Below, in pieces: positions 26,512 through 38,160 of a stretch of DNA of 64,000 nucleotides. Origin of the DNA: Nocardioides alpinus (GTDB taxonomy: Bacteria > Actinomycetota > Actinomycetes > Propionibacteriales > Nocardioidaceae); the NCBI RefSeq assembly GCF_900112035.1, contig NZ_FOKC01000002.1, forward strand, positions 62,001 to 126,000, read 5' to 3'. Both the position numbers and the translations under genes were made by a program. Every line of letters begins with the position of its first letter. Position 1 is the stretch's first letter. The notes beneath the pieces are model-generated. The model made no database searches. It was not told the DNA's origin and saw only the letters and a list, made by a program, of their open reading frames with translations.

Positions 26512-27347
26512 ATGACCTTCTCGATCGTGGCCCGTTCCGACGACGGCGCATCGTGGGGCGTGGCGGTGGCGTCGAAGTTCCTCGCCGTCGGCTCCGCCGT
26601 CCCTGCCGCAGCGGCCGACGTGGGAGCCATCGCCACGCAGGCCGACGCCAACATCGCCTACAAGTATCTCGGCCTCGCGCACCTCGACGACGGAGCGACC
26701 GCCCAGGTGGCGCTCGACCGGCTGGTCGAGGAGGACGACGGCCGCGAGCACCGCCAGGTCGGCATCGTCGACTCCGACGGCAACGCGGCGACGTACACCG
26801 GCTCCGAGTGCTTCGCCTGGGCCGGCGGGGTCACCGGCCGCAGCGGGGAGCTCGGTGGCTATGCCATCCAGGGCAACATCCTCACCGGTCCCGAGGTGGT
26901 CGAGGCGATGGAGACGGCCTGGCTGGCCGGCGCCGACCAGCCGGTCGAGCGACGACTTCTCGCCGCCCTCGCCGCCGGCGACGCGGCCGGTGGCGACAGC
27001 CGCGGTCGGCAGTCGGCGGCACTGCTCGTCGTACGCGACGGGGCCGGCTACGGCGGCCACGACGACGTCGCCGTCGACCTCCGTGTCGACGACCACGCCG
27101 ACCCGGTGACCGAGCTCGCGCGGCTGGTGGACCTCAACGAGCTCTACCTGACCGCGTCGACGCCCGAGGAGCAGGTGCCGGTCGACGACGCGCTGATGAT
27201 CGAGCTCGAGGCGCTGGCCAAGGCCGAGGGCAAGGACAGCTTCCACATGTGGGTGGGCTCGGAGAACTACGAGATGCGGGTCGGCCCCGGCGCGCGACCC
27301 GACTGGATCGACCGGAGGATCCTCGCCATCCTGCGCGGGGAGACCGC

Positions 27348-27351
<4 letters not shown>
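26512..27351 (+). CDS. DUF1028 domain protein
   Basis: A 279-residue protein of the DUF1028 family, which has an Ntn-hydrolase-like N terminus: MTFSIVARSDDGASWGVAVASKF is the family signature, followed by VGAIATQADANIAYK, VGIVDSDGNAATYTGS and GGYAIQGNILTG. Some homologues carry a peptidoglycan-binding domain; this one does not, having instead an acidic C-terminal extension. Activity is unproven. Its stop overlaps the glpK start (ATGA). Confidence 0.85.
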
Positions 27352-28813
<1,462 letters not shown>

Positions 28814-28817
<4 letters not shown>

Positions 28818-29719
28818 AGCCGGTCCCGCGCGGCCCTCGCCGCGTCGACCGCGGCCTGCGCCTCGTCGACGGCTTCCACCGCCTCCTCCTGCACCGCCTC
28901 GGCCTCCCCGAGCTCCTCGTCGACCTCCTCGACCTCCGCCTCGACCGCGGCGATCCTGCTGCGCAGCTCGTCGATCTCCGCCTGCAGCTGCAAGGTCCTG
29001 GCCCGGAGCTTCTCGACCGCCCGCCGGGCCGACCGGTGCTCCTTCTCCGCCTCGCCGAGCACACCCCGGGCGTCCGCGAGTCGCTCGTCGGCGGCGGCGC
29101 GCGCCTTGGCGTCGGCGTCGGGGTCCGGTACGACGTGGAGCTGGGCCCGCTGGGTCGGGTCGGGCCCGGGGACCGGGCGGGCCTTGGCGCTGAACCCCAG
29201 CGCCTCGGGCAGCGCGACCGCCTCACTCAGGTCGAGGTCGCCGAGGCCGGTGGCGGCCAGGGACGTCACGAGCAGACCGCTCCGCACCGCCCTGGCGGCG
29301 TCGGGCTCGAGCATCGCGGCGGTGAGGGTCGCCTCGACCTGGTCGGCGACCGACTGGGTGGTCTTCACGCCCTCCTCGCGCGCCATCCGGCGGGCCGAGG
29401 TCGTCACCGACGCGGTCAGCTGCCGGCGCTGCTTGGTGAACTCCCGCAGCTGCGTCGCGTCGAGGTTCTCCTGCGCGTCGCGCAGCGCGGTCCCCACGGC
29501 GAGCACCTGGTCGACCTGGTCGGGGTCGCGCCGCACCAGCAGGTTGACCACCCAGGCAGCGAGCGACGCCTTCCGCAGGCCCTTGACGGCGGCGGCGAGG
29601 TCCTTGTCGGCCTTGTGCTCCTTCACCAGCGCGTCGCGCGCGGGCGTGAAGTCCGCGAGGGGCAACGCGTAGAGGTCGTCGGCGATCTCCAGCAGCGGGT
29701 CCGACGTGGAGGCAGGCAT
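28814..29719 (-). CDS. Coiled-coil protein, function unknown
   Basis: A 301-residue alanine/glutamate-rich helical protein. Residues 1-170 form a helical domain (YALPLADFTPARDALVKEHKA, LRKASLAAWVVNLLVRR), and about 215-300 are a long heptad-rich coiled coil. It resembles a family of hypothetical actinobacterial proteins with the same N-terminal LPLxEFTxARDxLAKxLR-like sequence. The start ATG 29719 is supported by the -10 hexamer. Confidence 0.72.
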
Positions 29720-29726
29720 GCCCTCG

Positions 29727-29732
29727 ATCCTA
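29727..29732 (-). promoter_or_regulatory. -10 hexamer, leaderless start of coiled-coil gene
   Basis: TAGGAT on the minus strand ends 7 nt before ATG 29719. Confidence 0.55.
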
Positions 29733-30173
29733 GGGAGCGGCGTACTCGAGCTCGACCGGGAAGGGTGGCCAGGGGCACTCCTGGCGGTCCCCGCTGGGGG
29801 TCCAGCCGAGCGCACCGTAGAGCGCTCGGGCGCGGTGGTTCTCCTCCAGCACCCAGAGCCGACGCGCGCCCGCGGCCTCGGCGCGGGCGAATCCCTCCCG
29901 GCCGAGTCCGGCGCTCCAGTGGTCCGGACGCACCGCGAGGTGGCGCAGGGTCGTGCCGTCGTGAGCCGTCAGTGCCACCATCCCGACCTCGTCCTCGACC
30001 ACCTCGACGACGACACCGGGGTCGTCGAGCAGCAGCGCCCACCGGGCCAGGACGTCGTCGTCCGGGTAGGGCAGCTCGCCGAAGACGTGCGCCAGCCCCG
30101 CCCGGCTGGCGATCCGCTCGAGGTCGCGCAGCGCGACGACGTCGGCGGCGGTGGCACGGCGCCAGGTGCTCAC
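29730..30173 (-). CDS. GNAT-family N-acetyltransferase
   Basis: A 147-residue GNAT protein. The acetyl-CoA motif is less canonical: TLRHLAVRPDHWSAGLGREGFARAEAAG, followed by RLWVLEENHRARALYGALGW, the usual motif B with the tyrosine. GTG 30173 overlaps the stop of the arylamine N-acetyltransferase gene (GTGA), so the two acetyltransferases are co-translated. Substrate unknown. Confidence 0.8.
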   Translation of the reverse strand: MSTWRRATAADVVALRDLERIASRAGLAHVFGELPYPDDDVLARWALLLDDPGVVVEVVEDEVGMVALTAHDGTTLRHLAVRPDHWSAGLGREGFARAEAAGARRLWVLEENHRARALYGALGWTPSGDRQECPWPPFPVELEYAAP

Positions 30174-31063
30174 GGGCGCCCCGCCTCGTCCCACGCGCGG
30201 TGCGAGGTCGTCGTACGCTCCCAGAGCGAGCGCCACTCGCCCTCGGTGACGTCGTCGACGGGCAGCAGCAGGTCGTCGACGAGTGCCGCGCGCCAGTCGT
30301 CGTACGACGTCAGGTCCTGCTGCTCGCGACCCGTCGGCGTGAGCACCTGGTGCACCAGCCCACGCACGGTGCGCTGCGCCGGACCGTCGATGCGCTGGGC
30401 GACCACCACACGCCGGAACGGCGACTGCGCGCTGCCGCTGAGGGTGTGGTGGGAGTCCGCGATCGTCGTCGGGGAGTGGTCACGGGAGGTGACCACGATG
30501 CCCCGCAGGACGCCGCCCGGAAGGTGGCGGTAGGTCCACGCTGCCGGGCCGGTCGGCCGGCCGGCGGCCTGGGCGCCGTAGCCGGCGCCGATCCCGAAGG
30601 ACCAGCCGTCGACGACGTGCTCGCCCCGCACTATCGGCAGCGGCTCGGCGAAGCCCTCCCCCAGTCCCGCGTCCACCCACCAGTGACCGCCCGGGTTGTC
30701 CTCGGCGGGCAGGTCGGAGACGACGAGCACCAGGTGGTTGAGCGCGGTGCCGAGCTCGTCCTCGGGCCGGGACCAGACGTGCCCGTGGCGACGGCTCACC
30801 GAGAACCCGAGCTCGGACAGCAGCCACTCGAACGCACCGTTCTGCTGGAAGCAGTAGCCGATGCGCGTGCCGCCGGCAGCACGTACGACGCCGGCTGCGG
30901 GGTCCACGGGGTCGGGCCGGCCGAGCATGGTCGAGAGGTTGTCGTAGGGGATCCGCGCGACGTGGGCGCGGTGGACCGCGCGCAGCCCGGCCAGCGTGGG
31001 CGGCGGGGCCTCGGGCAGGCCGAGACGCGCGAGGTACGCCGTCCGGTGCGCTGTGCTCCCCAC
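30170..31063 (-). CDS. nat: Arylamine N-acetyltransferase
   Basis: Transfers acetyl groups from acetyl-CoA to arylamines and hydrazines. The 297-residue protein keeps the catalytic triad: Cys in GTRIGYCFQQNGAF, His in TALNHLVLVV and Asp in WWVDAGLGEGF. IPYDNLSTMLG is the usual N-terminal motif. The usual RGGYC reads RIGYC here. GTG 31063 has GGAGGAGG five bases upstream; an in-frame extension further upstream is non-coding. First gene of a two-gene operon with a GNAT protein. Confidence 0.9.
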   Translation of the reverse strand: MGSTAHRTAYLARLGLPEAPPPTLAGLRAVHRAHVARIPYDNLSTMLGRPDPVDPAAGVVRAAGGTRIGYCFQQNGAFEWLLSELGFSVSRRHGHVWSRPEDELGTALNHLVLVVSDLPAEDNPGGHWWVDAGLGEGFAEPLPIVRGEHVVDGWSFGIGAGYGAQAAGRPTGPAAWTYRHLPGGVLRGIVVTSRDHSPTTIADSHHTLSGSAQSPFRRVVVAQRIDGPAQRTVRGLVHQVLTPTGREQQDLTSYDDWRAALVDDLLLPVDDVTEGEWRSLWERTTTSHRAWDEAGRP

Positions 31064-31230
31064 GTGCTCCTCCTCCGGTTCGGCCGGGCTGGATCCCGGC
31101 GGGGCCGAACCTACCCGTGGGGGTGGGAACAGCCGCCACGTACCCAAAACTGGGGTTGAACGCGTTTCGCGGCGGTGTTCAGGTGAGCGCGGTGGCCCGA
31201 TCGGGCCCGTCTCACCGGGGGGTGACGCAG

Positions 31231-32088
31231 ATGCGCCGACTGTTGCTGACACTGCTGACTGCACTGGCCTTGCTGGCGCTGGCACCGGCTCCACCCGGAG
31301 CGACCACCGCAGGATCGCCGGCGCGGGTGACCGTGATCCAGGCCGTGCCCGATGCCGAGGTCGACGTCGAGGTCGACGGCCGCCCGGTCGCGACCGCAGC
31401 CGGGGTCGGCGACGTGCTGGGGCCCTTCGAGCTGACCCCCGGCGACCACGAGATCTCCTTCCGCGGCGACGGCGTCGCCGTGGACTCCCAGCTGAGCGTC
31501 ACCGCCGGCGCGAGCAGCGACGTCGTGCTCCACCTGCCGGCCGACCCGGGCGGCGAGCCGGTCGTCCACTCCTACGAGGCGCCCACGGGGGCGATCGGAC
31601 CCGACAAGGCACGCGTCGTGCTCGCGCACACCGCCACGGTCGCGCCTGCGGACGTCGAGGTCGACGGGCAGACGGTGTTCACCAACATCGCCAACGGGGA
31701 GTTCGCCGAGGCCGACGTCCCCGCGGGGAGCATCAAGGTCGCGCTGCTGCCGTCCGGCACCGGTGGCGACCCCATCCTCGGGCCCCTCGACCTGGCGCTG
31801 GAGGCCAGCACCCTCTCGATGGTCTACGCCTACGGCAACCCGCGCGACGGCTCGATGAACGTCATCGCACACACCGCCGTGCTCAGCGCGGACGGGAGCG
31901 TGCAGCCGTCCCGCATCGACACCGGCTCGGCCGGCCTCGCCGCGACCCCGGTGACGACCTTCGGCGACGACGACGGACAGCCGGTCACCGCGACGGTGCT
32001 CGGCACGCTGGTGGTGGCATGGACGGTCGCACTGCTCGTCGTACGCCGTCGGCGCGGCGCGGGCAGTGGCCCGCAGCCGCAGGGATGA
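31231..32088 (+). CDS. Secreted DUF4397 domain protein with C-terminal membrane anchor
   Basis: A 285-residue surface protein: signal peptide (1-27), two DUF4397 repeats (about 30-120, VTVIQAVPDAEVDVEVDGRP; and about 120-220, ARVVLAHTATVAPADVEVDG), and a C-terminal membrane helix (about 253-273) with a VRRRR tail. This is a cell-wall-sorting-like architecture but no clear LPxTG was found before the helix. ATG 31231 was chosen over the in-frame GTG 31222 because GGGGTG lies suitably upstream. The stop overlaps the sortase start (ATGA). Confidence 0.82.
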   Translation: MRRLLLTLLTALALLALAPAPPGATTAGSPARVTVIQAVPDAEVDVEVDGRPVATAAGVGDVLGPFELTPGDHEISFRGDGVAVDSQLSVTAGASSDVVLHLPADPGGEPVVHSYEAPTGAIGPDKARVVLAHTATVAPADVEVDGQTVFTNIANGEFAEADVPAGSIKVALLPSGTGGDPILGPLDLALEASTLSMVYAYGNPRDGSMNVIAHTAVLSADGSVQPSRIDTGSAGLAATPVTTFGDDDGQPVTATVLGTLVVAWTVALLVVRRRRGAGSGPQPQG

Positions 32089-32719
32089 GGGCGCGGCGGT
32101 CGGCGGCGGGGGCTGCGGTCATGGCACTGCTGGGGGCAAGCGGCTGCGCCGCGAGCGAGGTCCCTCCGAGGACCGGGTCGACGGCCACGAGCTCGGCCAC
32201 ACCGACCTCGGCACCCTCGCCCGCGCGTTCCGTGCCGCCTGCGCGGCGGGCCTCACTCGTCGCCCAGCCCCCCGAGAGCGTCCTCCTCCCGAGCGGCCGG
32301 ACGGTCCCCATCAGCGCCGTCGGCACCACCCCGGCTGGCCTCCTCGACGTGCCCGACGACGTCGACGTCGCGGGCTGGTGGCGCGGCGGGTCGCGGCTCG
32401 GCGACCCGTTCGGGTCGATCCTCGTCGCTGCCCACGTCGACTCACGCACCCAGGGCCTCGGCCCCTTCGCTGAGCTGCTGACCGTTGCTCGCGGCGCCCG
32501 GGTGCAGCTCACGTCGGCGGGCCTCCAGCAGACCTTCGTGGTCCGATCACGTCGACTCGTCCCCCAAGGGTCACTGGTCGACGACTCGTGGATCTTCGCC
32601 GCCACCGGTGACGGCCGCCTCACCCTCGTGACCTGCGCACCGCCGTACTCCGCCGCGCGTGGCGGCTACCAGAACCTGGCCGTCGTCACGGCCGTGCCCG
32701 TCACCCCGGTGGCCCGCCG

Positions 32720-32723
<4 letters not shown>
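32085..32723 (+). CDS. Class E/F-type sortase, lipoprotein-like N terminus
   Basis: A 212-residue sortase. The N terminus (VMALLGASGC) forms a lipobox-like signal, then a Ser/Thr/Pro linker; the beta-barrel includes DVAGWWRGGSRLGDPFGSILVAAHVDS with catalytic His and LTLVTCAPPYS with catalytic Cys. The catalytic Arg expected 12 residues after the Cys is Gln (GGYQNLAVV); an Arg occurs at +8 instead. It would link or process surface proteins; neighbouring DUF4397 and Pro-rich proteins are candidate substrates. ATGA overlaps on both sides show tight coupling. Confidence 0.83.
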
Positions 32724-33679
<956 letters not shown>

Positions 33680-33706
33680 GGCGTCACGGACGGGACTCCT
33701 ACCGGA

Positions 33707-34357
33707 TCAGGCGTCTTCCTCGTCGAGGCCGTGCTCGATGGCCCACCGGGTGAGCTGGACGCGGTTGTTCATCTGGAGCTTGCGGAGCGTGTTCTGCACG
33801 TGGTTCTGCACGGTCCGGTGCGACAGCACGAGCCGCGCCGCGATCTGCTTGTAGCTCATCCCGGTCGCGACCATCTTGAGGATCTCGGTCTCGCGGTCGG
33901 TGAGCTGGTCGCGCGGGTCGTCCGCGGCCGAGCCGTCGGCGATGCGGCGGAACTCGCCGAGCACGAGCCCGGCCAGCCCGGGGGTGAAGACGGCCTCGCC
34001 CTCCGACGTACGCACCACCGCGTCGATGAGCTCGGCGCTGGAGGCGGACTTGACGAGGTAGCCCGTGGCGCCGGCCTTGATCGCCTCGAGCACGTCGCCC
34101 TGCTCGCCGCTCGCGGACAGGATCAGCACGCGCGCGGTCGGGTCGTGCTCGATCATCATGCTGGTCACCTGGACGCCCGTGTTGTCGGGCAGCTGCAGGT
34201 CCAGCACGACGACCTGCGGAGCAGACGCCGGGAACCTCGCCATCGCCTCGCGACCGTTGGCCGCCACGGCGACCACCTCGTGCCCGGCCGCCTGCAGGTC
34301 GCGCTCGACCGCGTCGCGCCACATCGGGTGGTCGTCGACCACCATCACTCGCACCAT
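33707..34357 (-). CDS. NarL/LuxR-family response regulator (MacR-like)
   Basis: A 216-residue regulator: receiver domain (1-120) with the acidic pair VVDDHP, the phosphorylated aspartate in VVVLDLQLPD (about 54) and the lysine in YLVKSAS; LuxR-type helix-turn-helix (about 150-210, LTDRETEILKMVATGMSYKQIAARLVLSHRTVQNH). ATG 34357 has GGAGGGGG upstream. The histidine kinase is two genes upstream in the same direction; in Streptomyces the MacRS pair sits in a comparable neighbourhood, recalled from memory. Confidence 0.88.
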   Translation of the reverse strand: MVRVMVVDDHPMWRDAVERDLQAAGHEVVAVAANGREAMARFPASAPQVVVLDLQLPDNTGVQVTSMMIEHDPTARVLILSASGEQGDVLEAIKAGATGYLVKSASSAELIDAVVRTSEGEAVFTPGLAGLVLGEFRRIADGSAADDPRDQLTDRETEILKMVATGMSYKQIAARLVLSHRTVQNHVQNTLRKLQMNNRVQLTRWAIEHGLDEEDA

Positions 34358-34393
34358 GGCTCCCCCTCCAGAGTTGGTCGAATCGTAGACCCG

Positions 34394-34909
34394 CTACCCA
34401 CCCGGAGGGAGGTAACGACCGCGGCGGTGCACCAGCGGGTCGACGTCCTCACCCACGACGACCTCCACCAGGGTGCACGTGACGAGGCGCGACCAGCCGA
34501 CCTCGACGTCGCTCTCCACCTCGACCGTGGCCCACGTGGCCGCGTGCCCGAGCCGCGGACCGTGGTCCGTCGCGACCCACTCGGCCAGCCGCCACGGTCC
34601 TCCCGGCGCCGGCGCCGTCCCGGCGAAGACGTCGGCCAGGTTGCGGTCGTCCCACGACAGCAGCTGGACCACCCCGCGCCCCGTCCCGAGCAGGGCGTCG
34701 GTCAGGTCGGCGTCGGGGTCCAGCAGGGCGAGCACCCGTCCGGGATCGCCTCCGGCGACCAGCCACGACGAGACCGTGAGGCCGGTCCTGTCGTCGGCGG
34801 AGCCGGCGGTCCACAGCGAGACCGCGGCACCGACCCGCCCACGCAGCTGGCGTACGGGGTCACGGTCGCCCTCGGGCTCGAGGAACGGGTGGGTGGTGTG
34901 GATGGTCAC
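34394..34909 (-). CDS. Flavin reductase-like protein
   Basis: A 171-residue protein of the flavin reductase-like FMN-binding split barrel: VRQLRGRVGAAVSLWTAG, DDRTGLTVSSWLVAGGDPGRVLALLDP and LSWDDRNLADVFAGTAPAPGG are the usual strands and FMN-contact loop (the T-x-x-S-x-x segment). Such proteins supply reduced FMN or bind it. It lies 4 nt after the kinase stop and 36 nt before the response regulator start, so it is part of the two-component operon. Confidence 0.75.
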   Translation of the reverse strand: MTIHTTHPFLEPEGDRDPVRQLRGRVGAAVSLWTAGSADDRTGLTVSSWLVAGGDPGRVLALLDPDADLTDALLGTGRGVVQLLSWDDRNLADVFAGTAPAPGGPWRLAEWVATDHGPRLGHAATWATVEVESDVEVGWSRLVTCTLVEVVVGEDVDPLVHRRGRYLPPGG

Positions 34910-34913
34910 CCCG

Positions 34914-36038
34914 TCACGCTAGCGGGACGGTCAGTTCCCACTCGGTGCCCCACGACCCGCTCTCCATCACGGCCGTGCCACCGAGGTCCTCGATGCGTCC
35001 CCGGATCGAGGAGGCCACGCCGAGGCGCCCCTGGGACTCGGCCTCCTCCAGCCGACCGGGCGAGATGCCGGGACCGTCGTCGCGCACCGAGACGGTGATC
35101 GCGTCGGGTGCGGACTGCGCGAGCACCCACGCCGAGGCGTCGGGACCGACGTGGGTGAGCACGTTGTCGAGGCAGGCACGCACGGCGGCGACCGTCTCGG
35201 TGGCCACGCGTACGTCGACGAGGACCGCGCCGCCGGGGGTGGCGACCTCAACCCGGACCGGGTGCGCCGTCGCCATCGCCTCGAGTGCGCCCGCGAGGTC
35301 CACCTGCCCCCCGGCTGCGGTGGGCACGGTGTCCTGCTGCCGGATGAGCGAGCGGAGACTCCGCTCCTGCTCCCCCGCGAGCCGACCGAGGTCGGCCCAC
35401 TCACCACCGGCGGCTGCGCCTCTGCGCTGGGTCATGGTCAGGACCTGGAGCACGCCGTCGTGCACCGCACGAGCCAGTCGCGTCCGTTCCTCGGCGGCGG
35501 CCGCTGCGTGCTCGGCCGCGTCGCGCTCCCGGGCCATCCGCTGCAGCGACTCGCACATGAAGCCCACGATGGGACCGCCGATGAGGACGAGGAAGACGTT
35601 GCCGTAGTTGCCCTGGTCGACCTGCGAACGCGGCAGCAGGTCCGTCACCGCCAGCGCGACGGCGGCGACCAGGCCACCCTTCCAGTGCCAGTGGATCGCC
35701 CAGGCCAGCAGCGCTCCCATCACCCAGTACCCCGGGATCGTCGCGTTGAAGTCGGGGGACTTCACCCACGGCGTGACGGCCATCGCGGCCACGGCGATCG
35801 CGAGGTCGGCGACCAGCAGGACCGACGTACGCCGGGCGCGGTCGTGGTAGAGCCAGATGGCCGCGGCCGTCCAGGCGACGAGTCCGAGGACGATGGCCAG
35901 GGCGATCGTCGGATGGTCGAAGTTGTCGCGGCGGTAGGCGTTGAGGCCGACCATGTTGATGGTGACCACGACCCGCACCAGGGCCAACGCCGAGTAGAGC
36001 CGGTCCTCGACAGCCAGCGCGGAGTCCGCGCGCGGCAC
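34914..36038 (-). CDS. Membrane sensor histidine kinase (MacS-like)
   Basis: A sensor kinase of about 374 residues with five or six membrane helices in the first half (from LVRVVVTINMVGLNA to LVLIGGPIVGFMC), a HisKA_3 dimerisation helix RTRLARAVHDGVLQVL with the phosphorylated histidine, and a degenerate HATPase domain (ACLDNVLTHVG, SVRDDGPGIS, RLGVASSIRGRIEDLGG). The start is uncertain: GTG 36038 is the first suitable codon after the acyltransferase stop (36065), but no ribosome site is visible. Cognate regulator lies two genes downstream. Confidence 0.83.
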   Translation of the reverse strand: MPRADSALAVEDRLYSALALVRVVVTINMVGLNAYRRDNFDHPTIALAIVLGLVAWTAAAIWLYHDRARRTSVLLVADLAIAVAAMAVTPWVKSPDFNATIPGYWVMGALLAWAIHWHWKGGLVAAVALAVTDLLPRSQVDQGNYGNVFLVLIGGPIVGFMCESLQRMARERDAAEHAAAAAEERTRLARAVHDGVLQVLTMTQRRGAAAGGEWADLGRLAGEQERSLRSLIRQQDTVPTAAGGQVDLAGALEAMATAHPVRVEVATPGGAVLVDVRVATETVAAVRACLDNVLTHVGPDASAWVLAQSAPDAITVSVRDDGPGISPGRLEEAESQGRLGVASSIRGRIEDLGGTAVMESGSWGTEWELTVPLA

Positions 36039-36064
36039 CGGTGCGAGGGGCCGGGAGTGGGTGC

Positions 36065-36832
36065 TCAGGACGCCTTCTGCTCCGGCCCGTCGCCGGCCTT
36101 CTCGCGCTCCGCAAGCTCGTGCGCGGCCTTCTCGGCGGCAGCCTGCTTGGCCTTCTCCTTGTCGAGCTCCTTGGCCTTGCTGGCGTAGAGATCGACGTAC
36201 TCCTGGCCGGAGAGCCGCATGATCTCGTACATGATCTCGTCGGTGATCGACCGCAGGATGTAGCGGTCGTTCTCCATCCCGGCATAGCGCGAGAAGTCGA
36301 GCGGCTTGCCGAAGCGCACCACCGGGCGCGTCCAGGTGCCGTAGACCTTGCCGGCCGGCGCGACCACGTCGGTGCCGACGACCGCGCACGGGATCACGGG
36401 TGCCCCGGTCTCGAGCGCCAGACGGGCGACACCGGTCTTGCCGCGGTAGAGCTTGCCGTCGTGGGAGCGGGTGCCCTCGGGGTAGATGCCGAACAGGTCA
36501 CCCTCGGCGAGGATCTTCATGGCCGACTTCATCGCGCCCTCGGCGGCGTTGGCGCCGGAGCGGTCGATCGGCACCTGACCTGCACCGGAGAAGAACTTCT
36601 TCTGGAACCAGCCTTTGATGCCGGGGCTCGTGAAGTACTCGGCCTTGGCCACGAAGGTGACGCGCCGGTTGAGCGTCAGCGGCATGAAGAGCCAGTCGGC
36701 GTACGACAGGTGGTTGCTGGCGAGGATGGCGGGACCCTCCTCCGGCACGTGGTCCATGCCGTAGGCCTTCGGCCGGAAGACGAGTCGCAGCACGGGCCCG
36801 AGGGCGATCCACTTCAGGAACCAATAGAGCAC
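36065..36832 (-). CDS. plsC: 1-acyl-sn-glycerol-3-phosphate acyltransferase (PlsC-like)
   Basis: A 255-residue membrane-associated acyltransferase forming phosphatidic acid from lysophosphatidic acid. Block I is SNHLSYAD (the H-x4-D catalytic dyad), block II FVAKAEYF, block III GIYPEGTRSHDG, and block IV VIPCAV. The C-terminal 40 residues are a charged Lys/Glu/Ala helix. GTG 36832 is supported by the -10 hexamer. Position matches Rv2182c of M. tuberculosis. Confidence 0.92.
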   Translation of the reverse strand: MLYWFLKWIALGPVLRLVFRPKAYGMDHVPEEGPAILASNHLSYADWLFMPLTLNRRVTFVAKAEYFTSPGIKGWFQKKFFSGAGQVPIDRSGANAAEGAMKSAMKILAEGDLFGIYPEGTRSHDGKLYRGKTGVARLALETGAPVIPCAVVGTDVVAPAGKVYGTWTRPVVRFGKPLDFSRYAGMENDRYILRSITDEIMYEIMRLSGQEYVDLYASKAKELDKEKAKQAAAEKAAHELAEREKAGDGPEQKAS

Positions 36833-36838
36833 GCCCCG

Positions 36839-36844
36839 ACCCTA
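36839..36844 (-). promoter_or_regulatory. -10 hexamer, leaderless start of acyltransferase gene
   Basis: TAGGGT on the minus strand ends 6 nt before GTG 36832, overlapping the end of the esterase gene. Confidence 0.55.
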
Positions 36845-37654
36845 TCCCTGCTGACGCTGGGTGACCCGCTCGATGAACTCGGCCGACTCGGTGAAGATCC
36901 GCGCCGCGTCGTTGTCGAGGGTCGCGACGTGGAAGCTGTCCTCCAGGACCCGCTCCTCGAAGTCCTTCGAGGACAGGCCCGCGTTGAGAGCACGCGAGCT
37001 CGAGAGGTCGACGACGTGGTCGTCGGCGGAGCGGAAGAAGAGGACGGGGATCGTGATCCTGGGCAGGTCCTTGCGGAGCTCGGCGTAGCCCGCGAACATC
37101 GACGCGGCCGCCTTGAGCGGCGTCGTCGGGTAGCCGTGCTCGTCGGCACCCGGCTTCTTGATGTCGTTGGCGATCCCCGGGAACCCGGGCACCACGTGCT
37201 TGAGCACGGGCAGCAGCTTGACGTCCTTGCGCATCGTGTCGACCGCGGCGTTGACGATGACGATCCCGGCGAGACCCTCCCCCGTGTCGGCGGCGAGCCG
37301 GAGGCACAGCGCGCCCCCCATCGACAGCCCGACCGCCACGACCTCGTCGTTCTCGGCGGCGAGCTTGTCGTACGCCCCCTCGACGGTCGCGACCCAGTCG
37401 GCCCACGTGACCTTGTTGAGGTCCTGCCAGCGGGTGCCGTGACCGGGCAGGAGCGGCATCTCTACGGCGTACCCACGAGCGGCGAGGTCCTCGGCCCACG
37501 GGCGCATGGACACCGGGTTGCCGGTGAAGCCGTGCTGGACCAGGACCCCGATGCGTCGACCTCCGGTGAGCTCGGGCTTCGCCGCGGTGGACATGGGGGC
37601 GACCAGCGTGGGGTCGAGAGGCGCGACGGGTGCGCCACGGAACGGGATCTTCAC
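36842..37654 (-). CDS. Alpha/beta-hydrolase, carboxylesterase/monoacylglycerol lipase type
   Basis: A 270-residue hydrolase of the Est30/COG1647 type. Oxyanion-hole HGFTGNPVSM, lid-proximal LLPGHGTRW, nucleophile serine in VGLSMGGAL, acid in FRSADDHVV and histidine in EDSFHVATLD complete the triad. It likely cleaves short- or medium-chain esters or monoacylglycerol, which fits with the acyltransferase downstream. GTG 37654 is chosen among several in-frame GTGs by closeness to family N termini; the exact start is uncertain by up to six codons. Confidence 0.85.
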   Translation of the reverse strand: MKIPFRGAPVAPLDPTLVAPMSTAAKPELTGGRRIGVLVQHGFTGNPVSMRPWAEDLAARGYAVEMPLLPGHGTRWQDLNKVTWADWVATVEGAYDKLAAENDEVVAVGLSMGGALCLRLAADTGEGLAGIVIVNAAVDTMRKDVKLLPVLKHVVPGFPGIANDIKKPGADEHGYPTTPLKAAASMFAGYAELRKDLPRITIPVLFFRSADDHVVDLSSSRALNAGLSSKDFEERVLEDSFHVATLDNDAARIFTESAEFIERVTQRQQG

Positions 37655-37725
37655 GGGCACAGTGTGCACCAATTCTCGTGCTGGTCGAGGTGCGAGCGGA
37701 GCGAGCCTCGAAACCAGTCCCCCGG

Positions 37726-37731
37726 TACCGT
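37726..37731 (+). promoter_or_regulatory. -10 hexamer, leaderless start of small membrane protein gene
   Basis: TACCGT ends 6 nt before GTG 37738. Confidence 0.5.
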
Positions 37732-37737
37732 GAGGGC

Positions 37738-38160
37738 GTGACGACTCCTGGCGACGAGGGCCGGACCGAGCTGGCCTGGCGCGAGATCGTGCAGAACTAC
37801 GGCGAGCGCCCCGTGCTGGGCGACGACGAGTCGGAGAAGACCCCCGAGCCGGAGCCGGTCGTCGAGGACGTCGAGGAACCGGACGGGGCCGACGCTGCGG
37901 ACGAGGTCCCCGCAGCGGAGCGGTTCCAGCCCCCGGTCGCGCCGCCGTTCCCTCGTCCGCGGACGTGGCAGCGGGGCGTCGCCTGGTCGGGCATCTTCGT
38001 CGCTCCAGCCCTGGCCCTGCTGCTCGTGCTGTTCTCGGTCCACGTCCACCCGCTGTTCGGCTGGGCGCTGGTCCTCTGGCCGATCGGCGGCTTCCTCTAC
38101 CTCGTGCGTGAGATGCCGCGCTCTCCGCGGGACCCCTGGGACGACGGGTCGCGGATCTAG
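37738..38160 (+). CDS. Small two-helix membrane protein
   Basis: A 140-residue protein with an acidic cytoplasmic N-terminal half (ELAWREIVQNYGERPVLGD, then Glu/Pro-rich) and two membrane helices (about 81-101 and 104-122), ending with a short RDPWDDGSRI tail. The N-terminal WREIVxNYGERPxL sequence is shared, as far as I recall, with other actinobacterial proteins of this locus. Function unknown. It ends 4 bases inside the convergent gene. Confidence 0.7.
   Translation: MTTPGDEGRTELAWREIVQNYGERPVLGDDESEKTPEPEPVVEDVEEPDGADAADEVPAAERFQPPVAPPFPRPRTWQRGVAWSGIFVAPALALLLVLFSVHVHPLFGWALVLWPIGGFLYLVREMPRSPRDPWDDGSRI

Noticed and set aside
24810..27347. Plus-strand extension of the glpK frame (1,335 codons)
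   Set aside because: It crosses three other genes including an antisense transporter; glpK begins at ATG 27348.
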